A stretch of 64,000 bases of DNA. Origin: Rhizobium sp. NZLR1. GTDB lineage: Bacteria; Pseudomonadota; Alphaproteobacteria; Rhizobiales; Rhizobiaceae. The stretch covers positions 3,229,501-3,293,500 of the forward strand of contig NZ_CP071632.1 of the NCBI RefSeq assembly GCF_017357385.1, written 5' to 3'. The first letter of the stretch is position 1. Every line of letters starts with the position of its first letter. Under the pieces are notes generated by a model. The model worked only from the letters and a program-made list of their open reading frames with translations, made no database searches and was not told the DNA's origin. A program made the position numbers and the translations under genes. Positions 54,105-62,663 of the stretch are shown here, piece after piece.

Positions 54105-54947
54105 TTGCTCGATCTCAGGAAATTGCCGCTCGAAGCCCAGCTCACCGCCCTTCTCGATGGCGAGGTCTCGCCCGAACAGCGGCACGAACTGGAGCAGCGC
54201 CTGGCAACCGACGAGAGCACGCGCCGGCTGCACGAGAAGCTGCGCCACGGCGCCGATTTCGGCCGCCACCGCTTCGACGATATCCTGAAGGAGCCCGTGC
54301 CGCTCGCCCTCGTCCGCGCGATCAAAAGCACGCAGCCGCCAAAAACGCCGATCGCCCAGCGCGCCACGCGCCCGCATGTGAAACTGGCGCCGAGCGGCCC
54401 GCAGGCACTGGCCGCCGCTCTCATCCTCTTCGCCGTCGGTTGCGGTATCGGCTATTTCGTCGGCACCGCCCCGGATGCCGACGAAATAGCCACCACAACC
54501 TCCGCCACCGCACCGGCCAATACCAGCGACTGGCTGGGCGACGTCACAGCCTATCAGCGCCTGCTGATCCGCCAGCCTCGTCATCTCGTCGAAGTGCCCG
54601 CCTCGCAGGCCGAGGAAATCTCCAGCTGGCTGACGACCGCGATCGGCGTGCCCTTCCGCGTGCCGGATCTCAGCGGCGAAGCCTGGACCTTCCAGGGCGC
54701 CCGCGTCATCCTCGGCGACAGCCGCCCTGTCGGCCAGCTCGTCTATTCCAACGCCGACGGCGACGTAATCTCCATCTGCTTCCGCAAGGACGCGCAGCCA
54801 CCGGAGACCGACGACTTCAAGGAAACGATCAAGGACGAGATCGGCCTCGTGACCTGGCACAATGCCGGCACGTCCTACGTGCTTGCCGGCCCCTCCGCCG
54901 AAGCGACGCTCGGCCAGCTCGCAATGAAAATCGCTACCGCGATCTGA
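54105..54947 (+). CDS. Transmembrane anti-sigma factor-like protein
   Basis: The protein has 280 residues from TTG 54105, 2 bp after the sigma stop; no ATG or GTG is available nearby. The N-terminal cytosolic part (about 1-60: LTALLDGEVSPEQRHELEQRLATDESTRRL) has the form of an anti-sigma domain, without a zinc motif (HxxxCxxC absent). A single membrane helix spans about 102-122 (LAAALILFAVGCGIGYFVGT). The periplasmic domain (about 125-280) would sense the signal. The sigma/anti-sigma pairing is inferred from order and topology. Confidence 0.8.
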   Translation: MLDLRKLPLEAQLTALLDGEVSPEQRHELEQRLATDESTRRLHEKLRHGADFGRHRFDDILKEPVPLALVRAIKSTQPPKTPIAQRATRPHVKLAPSGPQALAAALILFAVGCGIGYFVGTAPDADEIATTTSATAPANTSDWLGDVTAYQRLLIRQPRHLVEVPASQAEEISSWLTTAIGVPFRVPDLSGEAWTFQGARVILGDSRPVGQLVYSNADGDVISICFRKDAQPPETDDFKETIKDEIGLVTWHNAGTSYVLAGPSAEATLGQLAMKIATAI

Positions 54948-55007
54948 CGGCGCCCTGATGCATCTCGCCCGGAATTGCGCAGCGGGATAACGACATACAA
55001 AAACAAA

Positions 55008-55057
55008 GAGCTAAAGCGCGTCGCATGAATCAAGTTTGATGCGACGCGCTTTAGCTC
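55008..55057. repeat. Rhizobial palindrome (type C), 19-bp perfect arms
   Basis: GAGCTAAAGCGCGTCGCAT (55008-55026) and its exact complement (55039-55057) are separated by 12 bp. I recognise it as a frequent element in Rhizobium intergenic regions. It lies between the anti-sigma and leuA 3' ends and could serve as a bidirectional terminator. Confidence 0.65.
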
Positions 55058-55101
55058 CAATTCATTTCAAGCCGCATCGATCGCGGCCTGAGTTCTTAAG
55101 A

Positions 55102-56853
55102 TCAGGCCTTGCCGGCCTTCACCTCGAGCACGCGGTTTGCCGCCGAGACGATCGCTTCCAGCGATGCCGCGACGATGTTGGTATTGACGCCGGCTCCGAA
55201 CAGCTTGCCGCCGGGATAGGAAGTCTCGACATAGGAGATCGCTGCCGCGTTCGAGCCGTGCTGCAGCGAATGTTCGGAATAGTCCTCGACCGACATCTCG
55301 ATGCCGAGATAATGCGACAGCGCGTTGATGAAGCCGTCGATCGGGCCGTTGCCGCGTCCTTCGATGCGCTTGATCTCGCCATTGTCGGTGATCTCAGCCG
55401 CCACGATCCGCTGACCCCTGTGCTCGGTATCGGGATAGGTGTGGTGGTCAACGAATTTGAGGCGCGCGCTCGGCTGCGTCACGTAGCGCTCGATAAAACG
55501 GTCGTAGATCCGCTTCGAAGGAAGCTCCTTGCCCTCTACGTCGGTAATACGCTGGATATCCTCGCGGAACTCGACCTGCAGGTTGCGCGGCAGGTTCAGC
55601 CCGTAATCCTGCTGCAGAATATAGGCGATGCCGCCCTTGCCGGACTGCGAGTTGATGCGGATGATCGCCTCATAGGAACGGCCGACATCGCGCGGATCAA
55701 TCGGCAGGTATGGGACTTCCCAGACGGGATGGTTGGCGACCTGCGCCGCCTTCATGCCCTTATTGATCGCATCCTGATGCGAGCCTGAGAAGGCCGTATA
55801 GACCAGCTCGCCGACGTAGGGATGACGCTCGGAAATCGCCATCTGGTTCGAATATTCGAACACTTCCTTGATGCGCCCGATGTTCGAGCAGTCGATTTCG
55901 GGATCGACGCCTTGCGTGAACATGTTCAGCGCCATCGTCACCATGTCGACATTGCCGGTGCGCTCGCCGTTGCCGAAGAGCGTGCCTTCGACGCGGTCGG
56001 CGCCTGCCAGCAAGGCCAGTTCGGCGGCGGCGATCCCTGTGCCGCGGTCGTTATGCGGATGCAGCGAAACGATCAGGTTGTCACGATTGTCGAGGTTGCG
56101 GCACATCCATTCGATCTGGTCGGCATAGACGTTCGGCGTCGCCATCTCGACGGTGGACGGCAGGTTGATGATCAGCTTGTTATCTGGCGTCGGCTTGACG
56201 ACCTCGATGACGGCATTGCAGATTTCCAAAGCCACCTCGAGCTCAGTGCCGGTGAAGCTCTCCGGCGAATATTCGAGACGATAACCACCGCCCGCCTTGG
56301 CGGCCATGTCGGTGATCATCTTGGCGGCATCGACGGCGATCTGCTTGATGCCCTGCACATCCTTGGCGAAGACGACGCGGCGCTGCAGCTCGCTGGTCGA
56401 GTTATAGAAATGCACGATCGGCCGGTTTGCGCCTTCCAGCGCCTCGAAGGTGCGGGTGATGAGTTCCGGGCGGCACTGCACCAACACCTGCAGGGAGACG
56501 TCGGCGGGCACGTTGCTCTCTTCGACACACCAGCGGGCGAAATCGAAGTCGGTCTGCGAGGCCGAGGGGAAACCGATCTCGATTTCCTTGAAGCCCATCT
56601 CCAGCAGCAGCTGGAACATCCGCGCCTTGCGATCGTGGCCCATCGGGTCGACCAGTGCCTGGTTGCCGTCGCGCAGGTCGACCGAGCACCAGACCGGCGC
56701 CTTGGTGATGGTTTTCGTCGGCCAGGTGCGGTCGGGAATGTTCACCTGCGGATACGCCCGGTATTTCACCGCAGCGTCGGGCATGCCTTTTGCAGCGTCG
56801 GACATGCCTTTTGCGGGGGCGGCCTTCAGTGAGGATTGCGTCTTCGCGTCCAT
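55102..56853 (-). CDS. leuA: 2-isopropylmalate synthase
   Basis: The protein has 583 residues (long type). It condenses acetyl-CoA and 2-oxoisovalerate in leucine synthesis. Landmarks: WCSVDLRDGNQALVDPM, EIGFPSASQTDFDF, SLHPHNDRGTGIAAAELALLAGADRVEGTLFGNGERTGN (split), and a C-terminal regulatory domain (about 440-583) with the leucine site. GAGGAGA precedes the ATG at 56853. Near the N-terminus a 21-bp tandem duplication repeats the residues AKGM(S/P)DA. A leucine-rich leader lies 156 bp upstream of the start. Confidence 0.96.
   Translation of the reverse strand: MDAKTQSSLKAAPAKGMSDAAKGMPDAAVKYRAYPQVNIPDRTWPTKTITKAPVWCSVDLRDGNQALVDPMGHDRKARMFQLLLEMGFKEIEIGFPSASQTDFDFARWCVEESNVPADVSLQVLVQCRPELITRTFEALEGANRPIVHFYNSTSELQRRVVFAKDVQGIKQIAVDAAKMITDMAAKAGGGYRLEYSPESFTGTELEVALEICNAVIEVVKPTPDNKLIINLPSTVEMATPNVYADQIEWMCRNLDNRDNLIVSLHPHNDRGTGIAAAELALLAGADRVEGTLFGNGERTGNVDMVTMALNMFTQGVDPEIDCSNIGRIKEVFEYSNQMAISERHPYVGELVYTAFSGSHQDAINKGMKAAQVANHPVWEVPYLPIDPRDVGRSYEAIIRINSQSGKGGIAYILQQDYGLNLPRNLQVEFREDIQRITDVEGKELPSKRIYDRFIERYVTQPSARLKFVDHHTYPDTEHRGQRIVAAEITDNGEIKRIEGRGNGPIDGFINALSHYLGIEMSVEDYSEHSLQHGSNAAAISYVETSYPGGKLFGAGVNTNIVAASLEAIVSAANRVLEVKAGKA
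56771..56812 (-). repeat. 21-bp tandem duplication in the leuA N-terminus
   Basis: Two copies (56771-56791, 56792-56812) differ at one base. They encode the repeat KGM(P or S)DAA just before the catalytic domain. The duplication is in frame. Confidence 0.8.
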
Positions 56854-56966
56854 CGTATCGTCTCCTCGTCCCGGCATTTGCCCGCTCTTAGCCGATCGTA
56901 TCAGGCTTGGCGATATACAAATGCGGACCTTTGTCGGTCATTAGTTCAATTTTGAAAGTGAGTCGC

Positions 56967-57010
56967 GAGGAGCGATGGCCGGGCGGGCCTTCGGCCGCCG
57001 GGCGCTCCTC
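56967..57010 (-). promoter_or_regulatory. Attenuator-like hairpin region upstream of leuA
   Basis: In the minus-strand RNA, GAGGAGCG (57010-57003, overlapping the leader stop codon) can pair with CGCTCCTC (56974-56967). Within it lies a second stem GGCGGCC/GGCCCGCC (56999-56982). The same GAGGAG can instead pair with CTCCTC made by the leucine codons of the leader ORF. The structures are mutually exclusive, as required for attenuation. There is no clear T-run after the last stem, so the mode of termination is open. Confidence 0.6.
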
Positions 57011-57134
57011 AAAGGACCCGGCAACCGCGCGTAAGGCCGAGGAGAAGAAGCGAGGTCAGGGCGCGCGTATTGTCACGCAGGGCGATGCGGCCGCGTGCAA
57101 TCGTGTCAGAAATTCTGGCGCCAGTGGTCTTCAT
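57009..57134 (-). CDS. leuA leader peptide with leucine run
   Basis: The ORF encodes 41 residues and ends in SLLLLGLTRGCRVL: four consecutive leucines plus one near the 3' end, followed by TGA at the base of a hairpin. The ATG at 57134 lies directly at the expected transcription start of a good promoter (see below), so the mRNA is probably leaderless. The position upstream of leuA and the leucine run mark it as a leader for leucine-dependent attenuation, like the leaderless trpL known in Sinorhizobium. Confidence 0.75.
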   Translation of the reverse strand: MKTTGARISDTIARGRIALRDNTRALTSLLLLGLTRGCRVL

Positions 57135-57141
57135 GGCCGCG

Positions 57142-57170
57142 CTTATAACCTCGGGCGGTGGAACTGGCAA
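57142..57170 (-). promoter_or_regulatory. Promoter of the leuA leader
   Basis: On the minus strand TTGCCA (57170-57165) and TATAAG (57147-57142) are 17 bp apart, each matching the consensus at 5 of 6 positions. The predicted start is about 57134-57136, at the leader ATG. Confidence 0.65.
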
Positions 57171-57214
57171 GCCCTTGCCAGGCTTTTGGCGGCCGATGGC
57201 GCAATGACATTCCG

Positions 57215-58414
57215 CTATCGCGGCTGGCTTCGATCTTTCCAAACACTCACCAGCCGCGCCAGCGCCAGCATCAGCCCGCCCGCGATCAGGCCCCAGAAAG
57301 CGCCGGAAATGCCGCCGAAGGAAACGCCTGAGGCGGTGACCAGGAAGGTGATCGCCGCCGCCTCGCGCGACTCCGGGGCCTGGAAGGCCGACATCGCCGA
57401 GGAGGAGAAGGCGCCGACCAGTGCCAGCCCTGCCACCGCCTCGATCAGGACGGGAGGCGCAAGGGCGACGAAGGCAGTCACCGCGCCAGCGAGCAGCCCG
57501 AGGATGACATAGCCGACGCCGGCGATCAGTGACGCCCAATAGCGCCTCTTCGGATCGGCGTGGGCATCCTGTCCGGCACACATCGCCGCGGTGATTGCCG
57601 CCAGATTAACAGCATGGCCGCCGAACGGCGCCGACAGCAGGGAGAAAAAGCCGGTGACGGCAAAGAGCGGACCGGGTTTCGGATCGTAGTGATTGACCTT
57701 CAGGACCGCGATACCCGGAATATTCTGCGAGGCCATGGTGACGATGAACAGCGGCAGCGCGATCGAGACAAGGCCGGCAAGATTGAACACCGGCCAGATG
57801 ATCTCCGCCGTCGGCACCAGCGACCGTTCGAGCGAACTCAGTGCACCGTCGGGAATATCGACGCCAAAGACCAACACCAGCACGAAGGCAGCGAGCGCTG
57901 CCGGTACCGCCCACAGCCGCTTGAAGGCGCCGACGACGATCCAGGCGACGACGATCGGCAGGCCGAGGAGCGGGTTGAAGCCGATCGCCTTCACCGGCGC
58001 GAAGCAGAGGCCGATCAGCACGCCTGATAGCATCGCATTGGCGAGCGGCGCAGGAATGGCGGCAACCGCCCGGCCGAGCGGCTTGAAAAGTCCGGCGACG
58101 ACAATCAACGCAGCACAGATCAGAAATGCGCCGACCGCCGCATTGAAGCCGCCGTCGATTGCCCCGGTGCTTGCCAGCAGCGCGGCGCCGGGCGTCGACC
58201 AGGCGATACTGATCGGCAATCGCGTCAAGGCACAGAGCACGATCGCGCAAACGCCCATGGAGATCGACAACGCCATCAGCCCCGAAGCCGCTTGCGCATC
58301 CGTCGCACCGACCGCTTCGAGCCCGTGCAGCACGACGGCAAACGAGCTGGCAGAACCGACGAAGGCGGTCAGCAGCCCCATGAACAGGGCCTGGACGGAA
58401 AAATCTTTGTGCAT
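57215..58414 (-). CDS. benE: Benzoate/H+ symporter BenE family permease
   Basis: The protein has 399 residues from ATG 58414 (an ATG 13 codons upstream is possible) and about 12 membrane segments. It fits the BenE family: AFVGSASSFAVVLHGLEAVGATDAQAASGL near the start, ISIAWSTPGAALLAST, FNPLLGLPIVVAW, MASQNIPGIAVLKVNHYDP, FGGHAVNLAAITAAMCAGQDAHADPKRRYWAS. It probably imports an aromatic acid or a purine-like compound with protons. It lies upstream of leuA on the same strand, but the leuA leader has its own promoter. Confidence 0.9.
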   Translation of the reverse strand: MHKDFSVQALFMGLLTAFVGSASSFAVVLHGLEAVGATDAQAASGLMALSISMGVCAIVLCALTRLPISIAWSTPGAALLASTGAIDGGFNAAVGAFLICAALIVVAGLFKPLGRAVAAIPAPLANAMLSGVLIGLCFAPVKAIGFNPLLGLPIVVAWIVVGAFKRLWAVPAALAAFVLVLVFGVDIPDGALSSLERSLVPTAEIIWPVFNLAGLVSIALPLFIVTMASQNIPGIAVLKVNHYDPKPGPLFAVTGFFSLLSAPFGGHAVNLAAITAAMCAGQDAHADPKRRYWASLIAGVGYVILGLLAGAVTAFVALAPPVLIEAVAGLALVGAFSSSAMSAFQAPESREAAAITFLVTASGVSFGGISGAFWGLIAGGLMLALARLVSVWKDRSQPR

Positions 58415-58549
58415 GGCGGGACTCTTGGACTGTAAGAACGGCGCATGGAGCATGATGGTTGCCGCAGGCGCAAGTCCGGATTCAGGCCTTTCCGTTCAGT
58501 CCTCGCCGATAGGAGTGCTATCTCCACTCAAGCACTGCTGAAAGCAAAC

Positions 58550-58582
58550 CGCCCTCACCTGAGATCTGCAGGCAAGGGCGGG
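58550..58582 (-). terminator. Terminator after clpP
   Basis: On the minus strand CCGCCCT and AGGGCGG, with an inner CCT/AGG, form a symmetrical stem (58582-58550), followed by TTTGCTTTC. It lies 26 bp after the clpP stop (58609) and upstream of benE. Confidence 0.65.
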
Positions 58583-58608
58583 TTCTTAGCAGCTTTGAAT
58601 GAGAGAAC

Positions 58609-59193
58609 TCAGATATCGGCCTGCGACGTCACGATCCGCGAGACGAGGCCATAATCCTTCGCCTCTTCGGCCGAAAGCCAGTAGTCGCGATCGGTATCCC
58701 TGGCGATCTTGTCGAGCGGCTGACCGGTGGCCTCAGCCATGATCCTGTTCAGGCGGTCGTTCATCTTGATGATCTCGCGCGCCTGGATCTCGATATCGGA
58801 TGCCATGCCGCGCGTGCCGCCGGAGGGCTGATGCAGCAGGAAGCGGGTGTTCGGCAGGCACAGGCGCCGCTCCTTCGGAGTGGCGACATAGATCAGCGCG
58901 CCGGCCGAGGCGACCCAGCCGGTGCCGATCATCCAGACCTTCGGCTTGATGAACTTGACCATGTCATGGATGGAATCGCCGGATTCGACGTGGCCGCCGG
59001 GCGAATTGACATAGATGCGGATGTCTTCGTCGCTGGCCGCAGCAAGCGCCACGAGCTGCGAGCAGACCTTCTGCGCCAATTCCTGATTGATCGGTCCGTA
59101 GATGAAGATCGAACGCGACTTGAAAAGATTCGCCTCCGTTTCCTTGCCGAGCGGCAGTTCCTTCGTCTTGTCGTCCTGGTCTTCGTCGTTCAT
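58609..59193 (-). CDS. clpP: ATP-dependent Clp protease proteolytic subunit
   Basis: The protein has 194 residues from ATG 59193 (AAGAGG upstream). The catalytic triad is present: Ser in [10 protein letters not shown], His in [10 protein letters not shown] and Asp in DTDRDYWLS. The usual context GQAASMGA is replaced by GWVASAGA, which places it in a divergent ClpP branch. Rhizobia carry several clpP genes; this one lies alone, not next to tig or clpX. It forms a tetradecamer with a ClpA or ClpX partner in the cytosol. Confidence 0.9.
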   Translation of the reverse strand: MNDEDQDDKTKELPLGKETEANLFKSRSIFIYGPINQELAQKVCSQLVALAAASDEDIRIYVNSPGGHVESGDSIHDMVKFIKPKVWMIGTGWVASAGALIYVATPKERRLCLPNTRFLLHQPSGGTRGMASDIEIQAREIIKMNDRLNRIMAEATGQPLDKIARDTDRDYWLSAEEAKDYGLVSRIVTSQADI

Positions 59194-59475
59194 TCGAACC
59201 TCTTGGAGATGAATTCGGCTTCCCCGCACATAGTGCGACTCAATGCCTAAAACAATGTGGGAAAAACACAAGGCACCGAAGCGATGGAGATATCCTTAAG
59301 AAGCCGCGCGTCGTTCTGCAAGCCTTACTGAATTGTAACGGGCAAAGGCTTTGAAAAGCCTAAATCGGTTCCTACCTCAACCTCACGCAGCGAAAGCTGC
59401 ACCGAAAAAATCATCGAGCGTTCTTAATGCGTCCGGTCGGACACGGGAGCGCTCTGGAGCAACAGGAGACAGGAC

Positions 59476-60258
59476 ATGTCACCCGAAGAACGCCAATTGC
59501 TGACTGCCCTCTTCGATCGTGTGCGCACCGCGGCCGCCCAGCCGCGCGACCGCGACGCCGAGGCCCTGATCGACCAGGCGACGCGCGAGCAGCCCTCGGC
59601 CACCTATTATCTTGCCCAGGCCGTCATCGTTCAGGAAAAGGGGCTGGAGGCGGCGGCCAACCATATCAAGGAGCTCGAGGAGCATGTCCGCCAGCTGGAA
59701 GCCGGCGCGAACGATCACCGCCAGGCCGAACAGGGCGGCGGCTTCCTGAGCTCGATCTTCGGCAACACCCAGACGCAGCAGCCAGCACCCATTCCGTCCA
59801 GCCCTGGCGCTTCTGGTCCCTGGGGCCAGCAATCACGCGCCTATGACGAACCCCGCGGCTACGACCGCGATGCCCGCCAGCCGCAGCAGCAGCCGACTGG
59901 CCCCTGGACCCAGCAGGCCTCTGCGCCTTCGGCCGGCGGCGGCTTCCTGCGCGGCGCGCTCGGCACGGCAGCGGGCGTTGCCGGCGGCATGCTGCTTGCC
60001 AATTCACTGAGCGGCATCTTCGGCAATCACATGTCCTCGCTCGGCTGGGGCTCGCCCTTCGGCGCAAACCCCTTCGGCAATGCCAGTGCTCCCACCGAGG
60101 AAACCGTCATCAACAACTATTACGGCAATGACGACACAAGCCAGGCCTCGGACAACGCTGCCGATGACAACGACAATGCCAATGTGCAGCAGGCCGATTA
60201 CGACGGCGGCGACGATTCTGCCGACGACTCATCCGGTGGCGACGTCACGGACGTGTGA
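59476..60258 (+). CDS. DUF2076-domain protein
   Basis: The protein has 260 residues. The N-terminal DUF2076 region has MSPEERQLLTALFDRVRTA, a coiled-coil segment (AANHIKELEEHVRQLE), a Gln/Pro-rich linker (about 95-150), and a Gly-rich region (GGGFLRGALGTAAGVAGGMLLANSLSGIF, about 155-185) with acidic tail (DNAADDNDN). The family is described as periplasmic, possibly ligand-binding, although no signal peptide is visible. AGGAGACAGGAC precedes the ATG. Confidence 0.85.
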   Translation: MSPEERQLLTALFDRVRTAAAQPRDRDAEALIDQATREQPSATYYLAQAVIVQEKGLEAAANHIKELEEHVRQLEAGANDHRQAEQGGGFLSSIFGNTQTQQPAPIPSSPGASGPWGQQSRAYDEPRGYDRDARQPQQQPTGPWTQQASAPSAGGGFLRGALGTAAGVAGGMLLANSLSGIFGNHMSSLGWGSPFGANPFGNASAPTEETVINNYYGNDDTSQASDNAADDNDNANVQQADYDGGDDSADDSSGGDVTDV

Positions 60259-60394
60259 GGTTTATTAGGCAGAAATGGGCGGCAGTTGGTTTCGCATTGC
60301 CGCACTGTTGCCCGGCCCTTCGCTTTAAGCTCAGGGCGTTCGCTGCTGCAATCGATTCACTGAATCGATTGCTCGGGCTTCGCCCGACCGCAGC

Positions 60395-60859
60395 TCACCC
60401 GCGCCCGCGATAGGTGGCGACGCCCTGCTCCGGCAGCCACACCCCTTCCGGCGGCGTGCCCGTCTGCCAGAACACGTCGATTGGAATGCCGCCGCGCGGA
60501 TACCAGTAGGCGCCGATCCTCAACCACCTGGGATCGAGCAGCTCGACGATGCGCTTGGCAATGTAGATCGAGCAATCCTCATGAAAAGCGCCGTGATTGC
60601 GGAAGGAATGCAAGAAGAGCTTCAGCGACTTCGATTCCACCAGCCATTCGCCGGGAATGTAGTCGATGACGATATGGGCGAAATCCGGCTGCCCGGTCAT
60701 CGGGCAGAGCGAGGTGAATTCCGGCGCGGTGAAGCGCACCACGTAATCGGTGCCGGCATGGTTGGACGGCACTTTTTCAAGCACCGCCGCCTCCGGCGAC
60801 CGCGCGGTTTCGGTTTGCTGGCCCAGCATCGACAGGCTGGAGGTATCGGTATTCGGCAT
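60395..60859 (-). CDS. queF: NADPH-dependent 7-cyano-7-deazaguanine reductase
   Basis: The protein has 154 residues from ATG 60859 (AAGGAGG 6-7 bases upstream; ATG 60862 is too close). The unimodular form reduces preQ0 to preQ1 in queuosine synthesis. The active Cys is in [14 protein letters not shown], the family motif ESKSLKLF is next, and the substrate-binding [10 protein letters not shown] follows. It overlaps the CDF transporter gene. Confidence 0.95.
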   Translation of the reverse strand: MPNTDTSSLSMLGQQTETARSPEAAVLEKVPSNHAGTDYVVRFTAPEFTSLCPMTGQPDFAHIVIDYIPGEWLVESKSLKLFLHSFRNHGAFHEDCSIYIAKRIVELLDPRWLRIGAYWYPRGGIPIDVFWQTGTPPEGVWLPEQGVATYRGRG

Positions 60860-61773
60860 CATGCCTCCTTGACGACCTTGACGCGGATGCCGTGAGCCTT
60901 TTCGCCCTCCGGCTCCACATGAATTGCAATGGTGGCGCCCTCGTGCACCGCCCTGATGGCATCCTCAAGGCGGTCGCAGATATCATGCGCCTGGCGTACC
61001 GACATGCCGCCTGGCACCACCATATGAAAATCGATGAAGGTCACGGTACCCGCCCGCCTCGTCTTCAGGTCGTGCACGCCGATCGAACCCGCCGCGTGGG
61101 TAGCGATCGCCTGCTTGATCGCCTCCTCCTCCTGCGGCTCGACCGCCTGATCCATCAGCCCGCCGATCGATTGTGAGATCACCTTCCAGCCTTGATAAAG
61201 GATGTTGACGGCGACGAGAATGGCAAGCACCGGATCGAAGATCGCATAACCCGTCGCCAGCGCCAGCAGCAGGCCGACGAGCACGCCGACTGAGGTCACC
61301 ACATCGGACATGATATGCTGCCCGTCTGCGGCAAGTGCGGCCGAGCGATACCTGCGCCCGGTCCGGATCAACAGCCGCGCCCAGACCGCATTGATGACGC
61401 CGGCCGCGACATTGATCGCAAGGCCGAGCACAGGTGCGTCGAGCATGCGCGGCTCGGCGAGGTAACCGACCGCCTCGTTGACGATCAACAGTGCGGCGAC
61501 GACGATCAGCACGCCCTCGGTAACGGCCGACAGATATTCCGCCTTGTGATGGCCGAAGGGATGGTCGTGATCGGCCGGCTTCTGCGCATAGCGAATGACG
61601 AAAAAGGCGATGAAGGCGGCAACGACGTTGACCGTCGATTCGAGGCCGTCCGACAGCAGCGCCACCGACCCGGTGACCCACCACGCCACCATCTTTAGGC
61701 CCATGACGCCAAGCGACAGCGGTATCCCCCACATCGCCAGCGTCCGAACCGTAAGGTCGCCGTTGTCACTCAT
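60859..61773 (-). CDS. Cation diffusion facilitator transporter
   Basis: The protein has 304 residues with six membrane segments (to about 210) and a cytosolic domain. Metal-site residues: [36 protein letters not shown]. The C-terminal domain contains [30 protein letters not shown] precedes the ATG. It exports Zn, Mn, Fe or Co; the metal cannot be told. A hairpin plus TTTT lies in its upstream region. Confidence 0.93.
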   Translation of the reverse strand: MSDNGDLTVRTLAMWGIPLSLGVMGLKMVAWWVTGSVALLSDGLESTVNVVAAFIAFFVIRYAQKPADHDHPFGHHKAEYLSAVTEGVLIVVAALLIVNEAVGYLAEPRMLDAPVLGLAINVAAGVINAVWARLLIRTGRRYRSAALAADGQHIMSDVVTSVGVLVGLLLALATGYAIFDPVLAILVAVNILYQGWKVISQSIGGLMDQAVEPQEEEAIKQAIATHAAGSIGVHDLKTRRAGTVTFIDFHMVVPGGMSVRQAHDICDRLEDAIRAVHEGATIAIHVEPEGEKAHGIRVKVVKEA

Positions 61774-61825
61774 ATCGTCCCCCTGCGGTTGCGAATGAAT
61801 TGCAGCTCTCAAGCCGTTGAAACGC

Positions 61826-61857
61826 AAAACCGCCCACGCGACGATCGCGAAGGCGGT
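61826..61857 (-). terminator. Hairpin with T-run upstream of CDF gene
   Basis: ACCGCC and GGCGGT (61829-61834, 61852-61857) enclose CGCGA/TCGCG (61837-61841, 61845-61849); on the minus strand TTTT follows. It lies 120 bp after the stop of the DUF2161 gene and 53 bp before the CDF start. A possible promoter (TTGACA at 61899-61894, weak -10) lies upstream of it, so it could also be a leader element of the CDF gene. Confidence 0.5.
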
Positions 61858-61977
61858 TCAGATTGAGGGTGATATGGGCGATGAAGGAGGGTTTGTCAAA
61901 GGGAATGAAACGTCGTTCACAGGCGGTGCCTCCCCGATTGAGAGCTGCGTAACCTCCGATGGCGGGTGCCGGGCGGT

Positions 61978-62649
61978 TCAAGGGGCCGGGTCGGAAAGGA
62001 CAGGTTGCGGCCAGCGCAAGAGCGCGGCCTGCCCTGCGGGCGTCAGGGCGTAGATACCCTTCTCTATACGCTCGAACCATCCGTAGACGTTGTCGCGCAG
62101 GATCGGGCCGGCATTCGCCGCAAGCGCCCTCATCTCCCGCGGTCGTACCAGACCACGTTCGAGTGCTGAGGCGCAGAGCAGTGCCTGCTGGCGATAAGCG
62201 GTCATGATCGGCGCTCGCGAACCACCACCGACCGCAGGATCCCCACGGCGGCGCTTGTGCTCGCTGACGAGGCGCGAGCGCCTTTTTGGGTTGGTCCGCG
62301 GCATCGGTGAAATGGAACCGACGATAATGCTGACCTCGCCGCCATCGGAGACGCCGAGCATGCCGATACCGAGCCGCCGGCAGAGGTCGCGGTAACGCCT
62401 GTCGGCCTCCCGCCCGCGGCCCTTGGCGGAAACACGCGCCGCGATCCAGACTTCATCGCTCATCGCCGCGCGGTCGACCGCCTGCAGAAGCAGTTCGAGG
62501 TTGAAGGAGAGTTTCAGTTCGCAGACCACCACGACCGGCGGCTCGCCATCGCTCAAGCCAACGAGATCGCACTTTCCGACCTCGCCCTTCACGACATAAC
62601 CGGCCGCCTCCAGGAAGGCTTTGACGGGCAGGTAAAGCGATGTCTCCAT
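61978..62649 (-). CDS. DUF2161 protein, PD-(D/E)XK nuclease-like fold
   Basis: The protein has 223 residues. The N-terminal half (about 1-105) has the nuclease-type motif: VVKGEVGKCDLVGL (Asp), VVVCELKLSF (E-x-K), with the catalytic-looking D...ELK arrangement. A basic linker and a C-terminal winged-helix-like region (about 150-223: GLVRPREMRALAANAGPILRDNVYGWFERIEKGIYALTPAG) follow, typical for DNA recognition. No methylase or restriction partner is nearby. Whether it cleaves DNA is unknown. Confidence 0.8.
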   Translation of the reverse strand: METSLYLPVKAFLEAAGYVVKGEVGKCDLVGLSDGEPPVVVVCELKLSFNLELLLQAVDRAAMSDEVWIAARVSAKGRGREADRRYRDLCRRLGIGMLGVSDGGEVSIIVGSISPMPRTNPKRRSRLVSEHKRRRGDPAVGGGSRAPIMTAYRQQALLCASALERGLVRPREMRALAANAGPILRDNVYGWFERIEKGIYALTPAGQAALLRWPQPVLSDPAP

Positions 62650-62663
62650 GGCAGAAAGATGCT

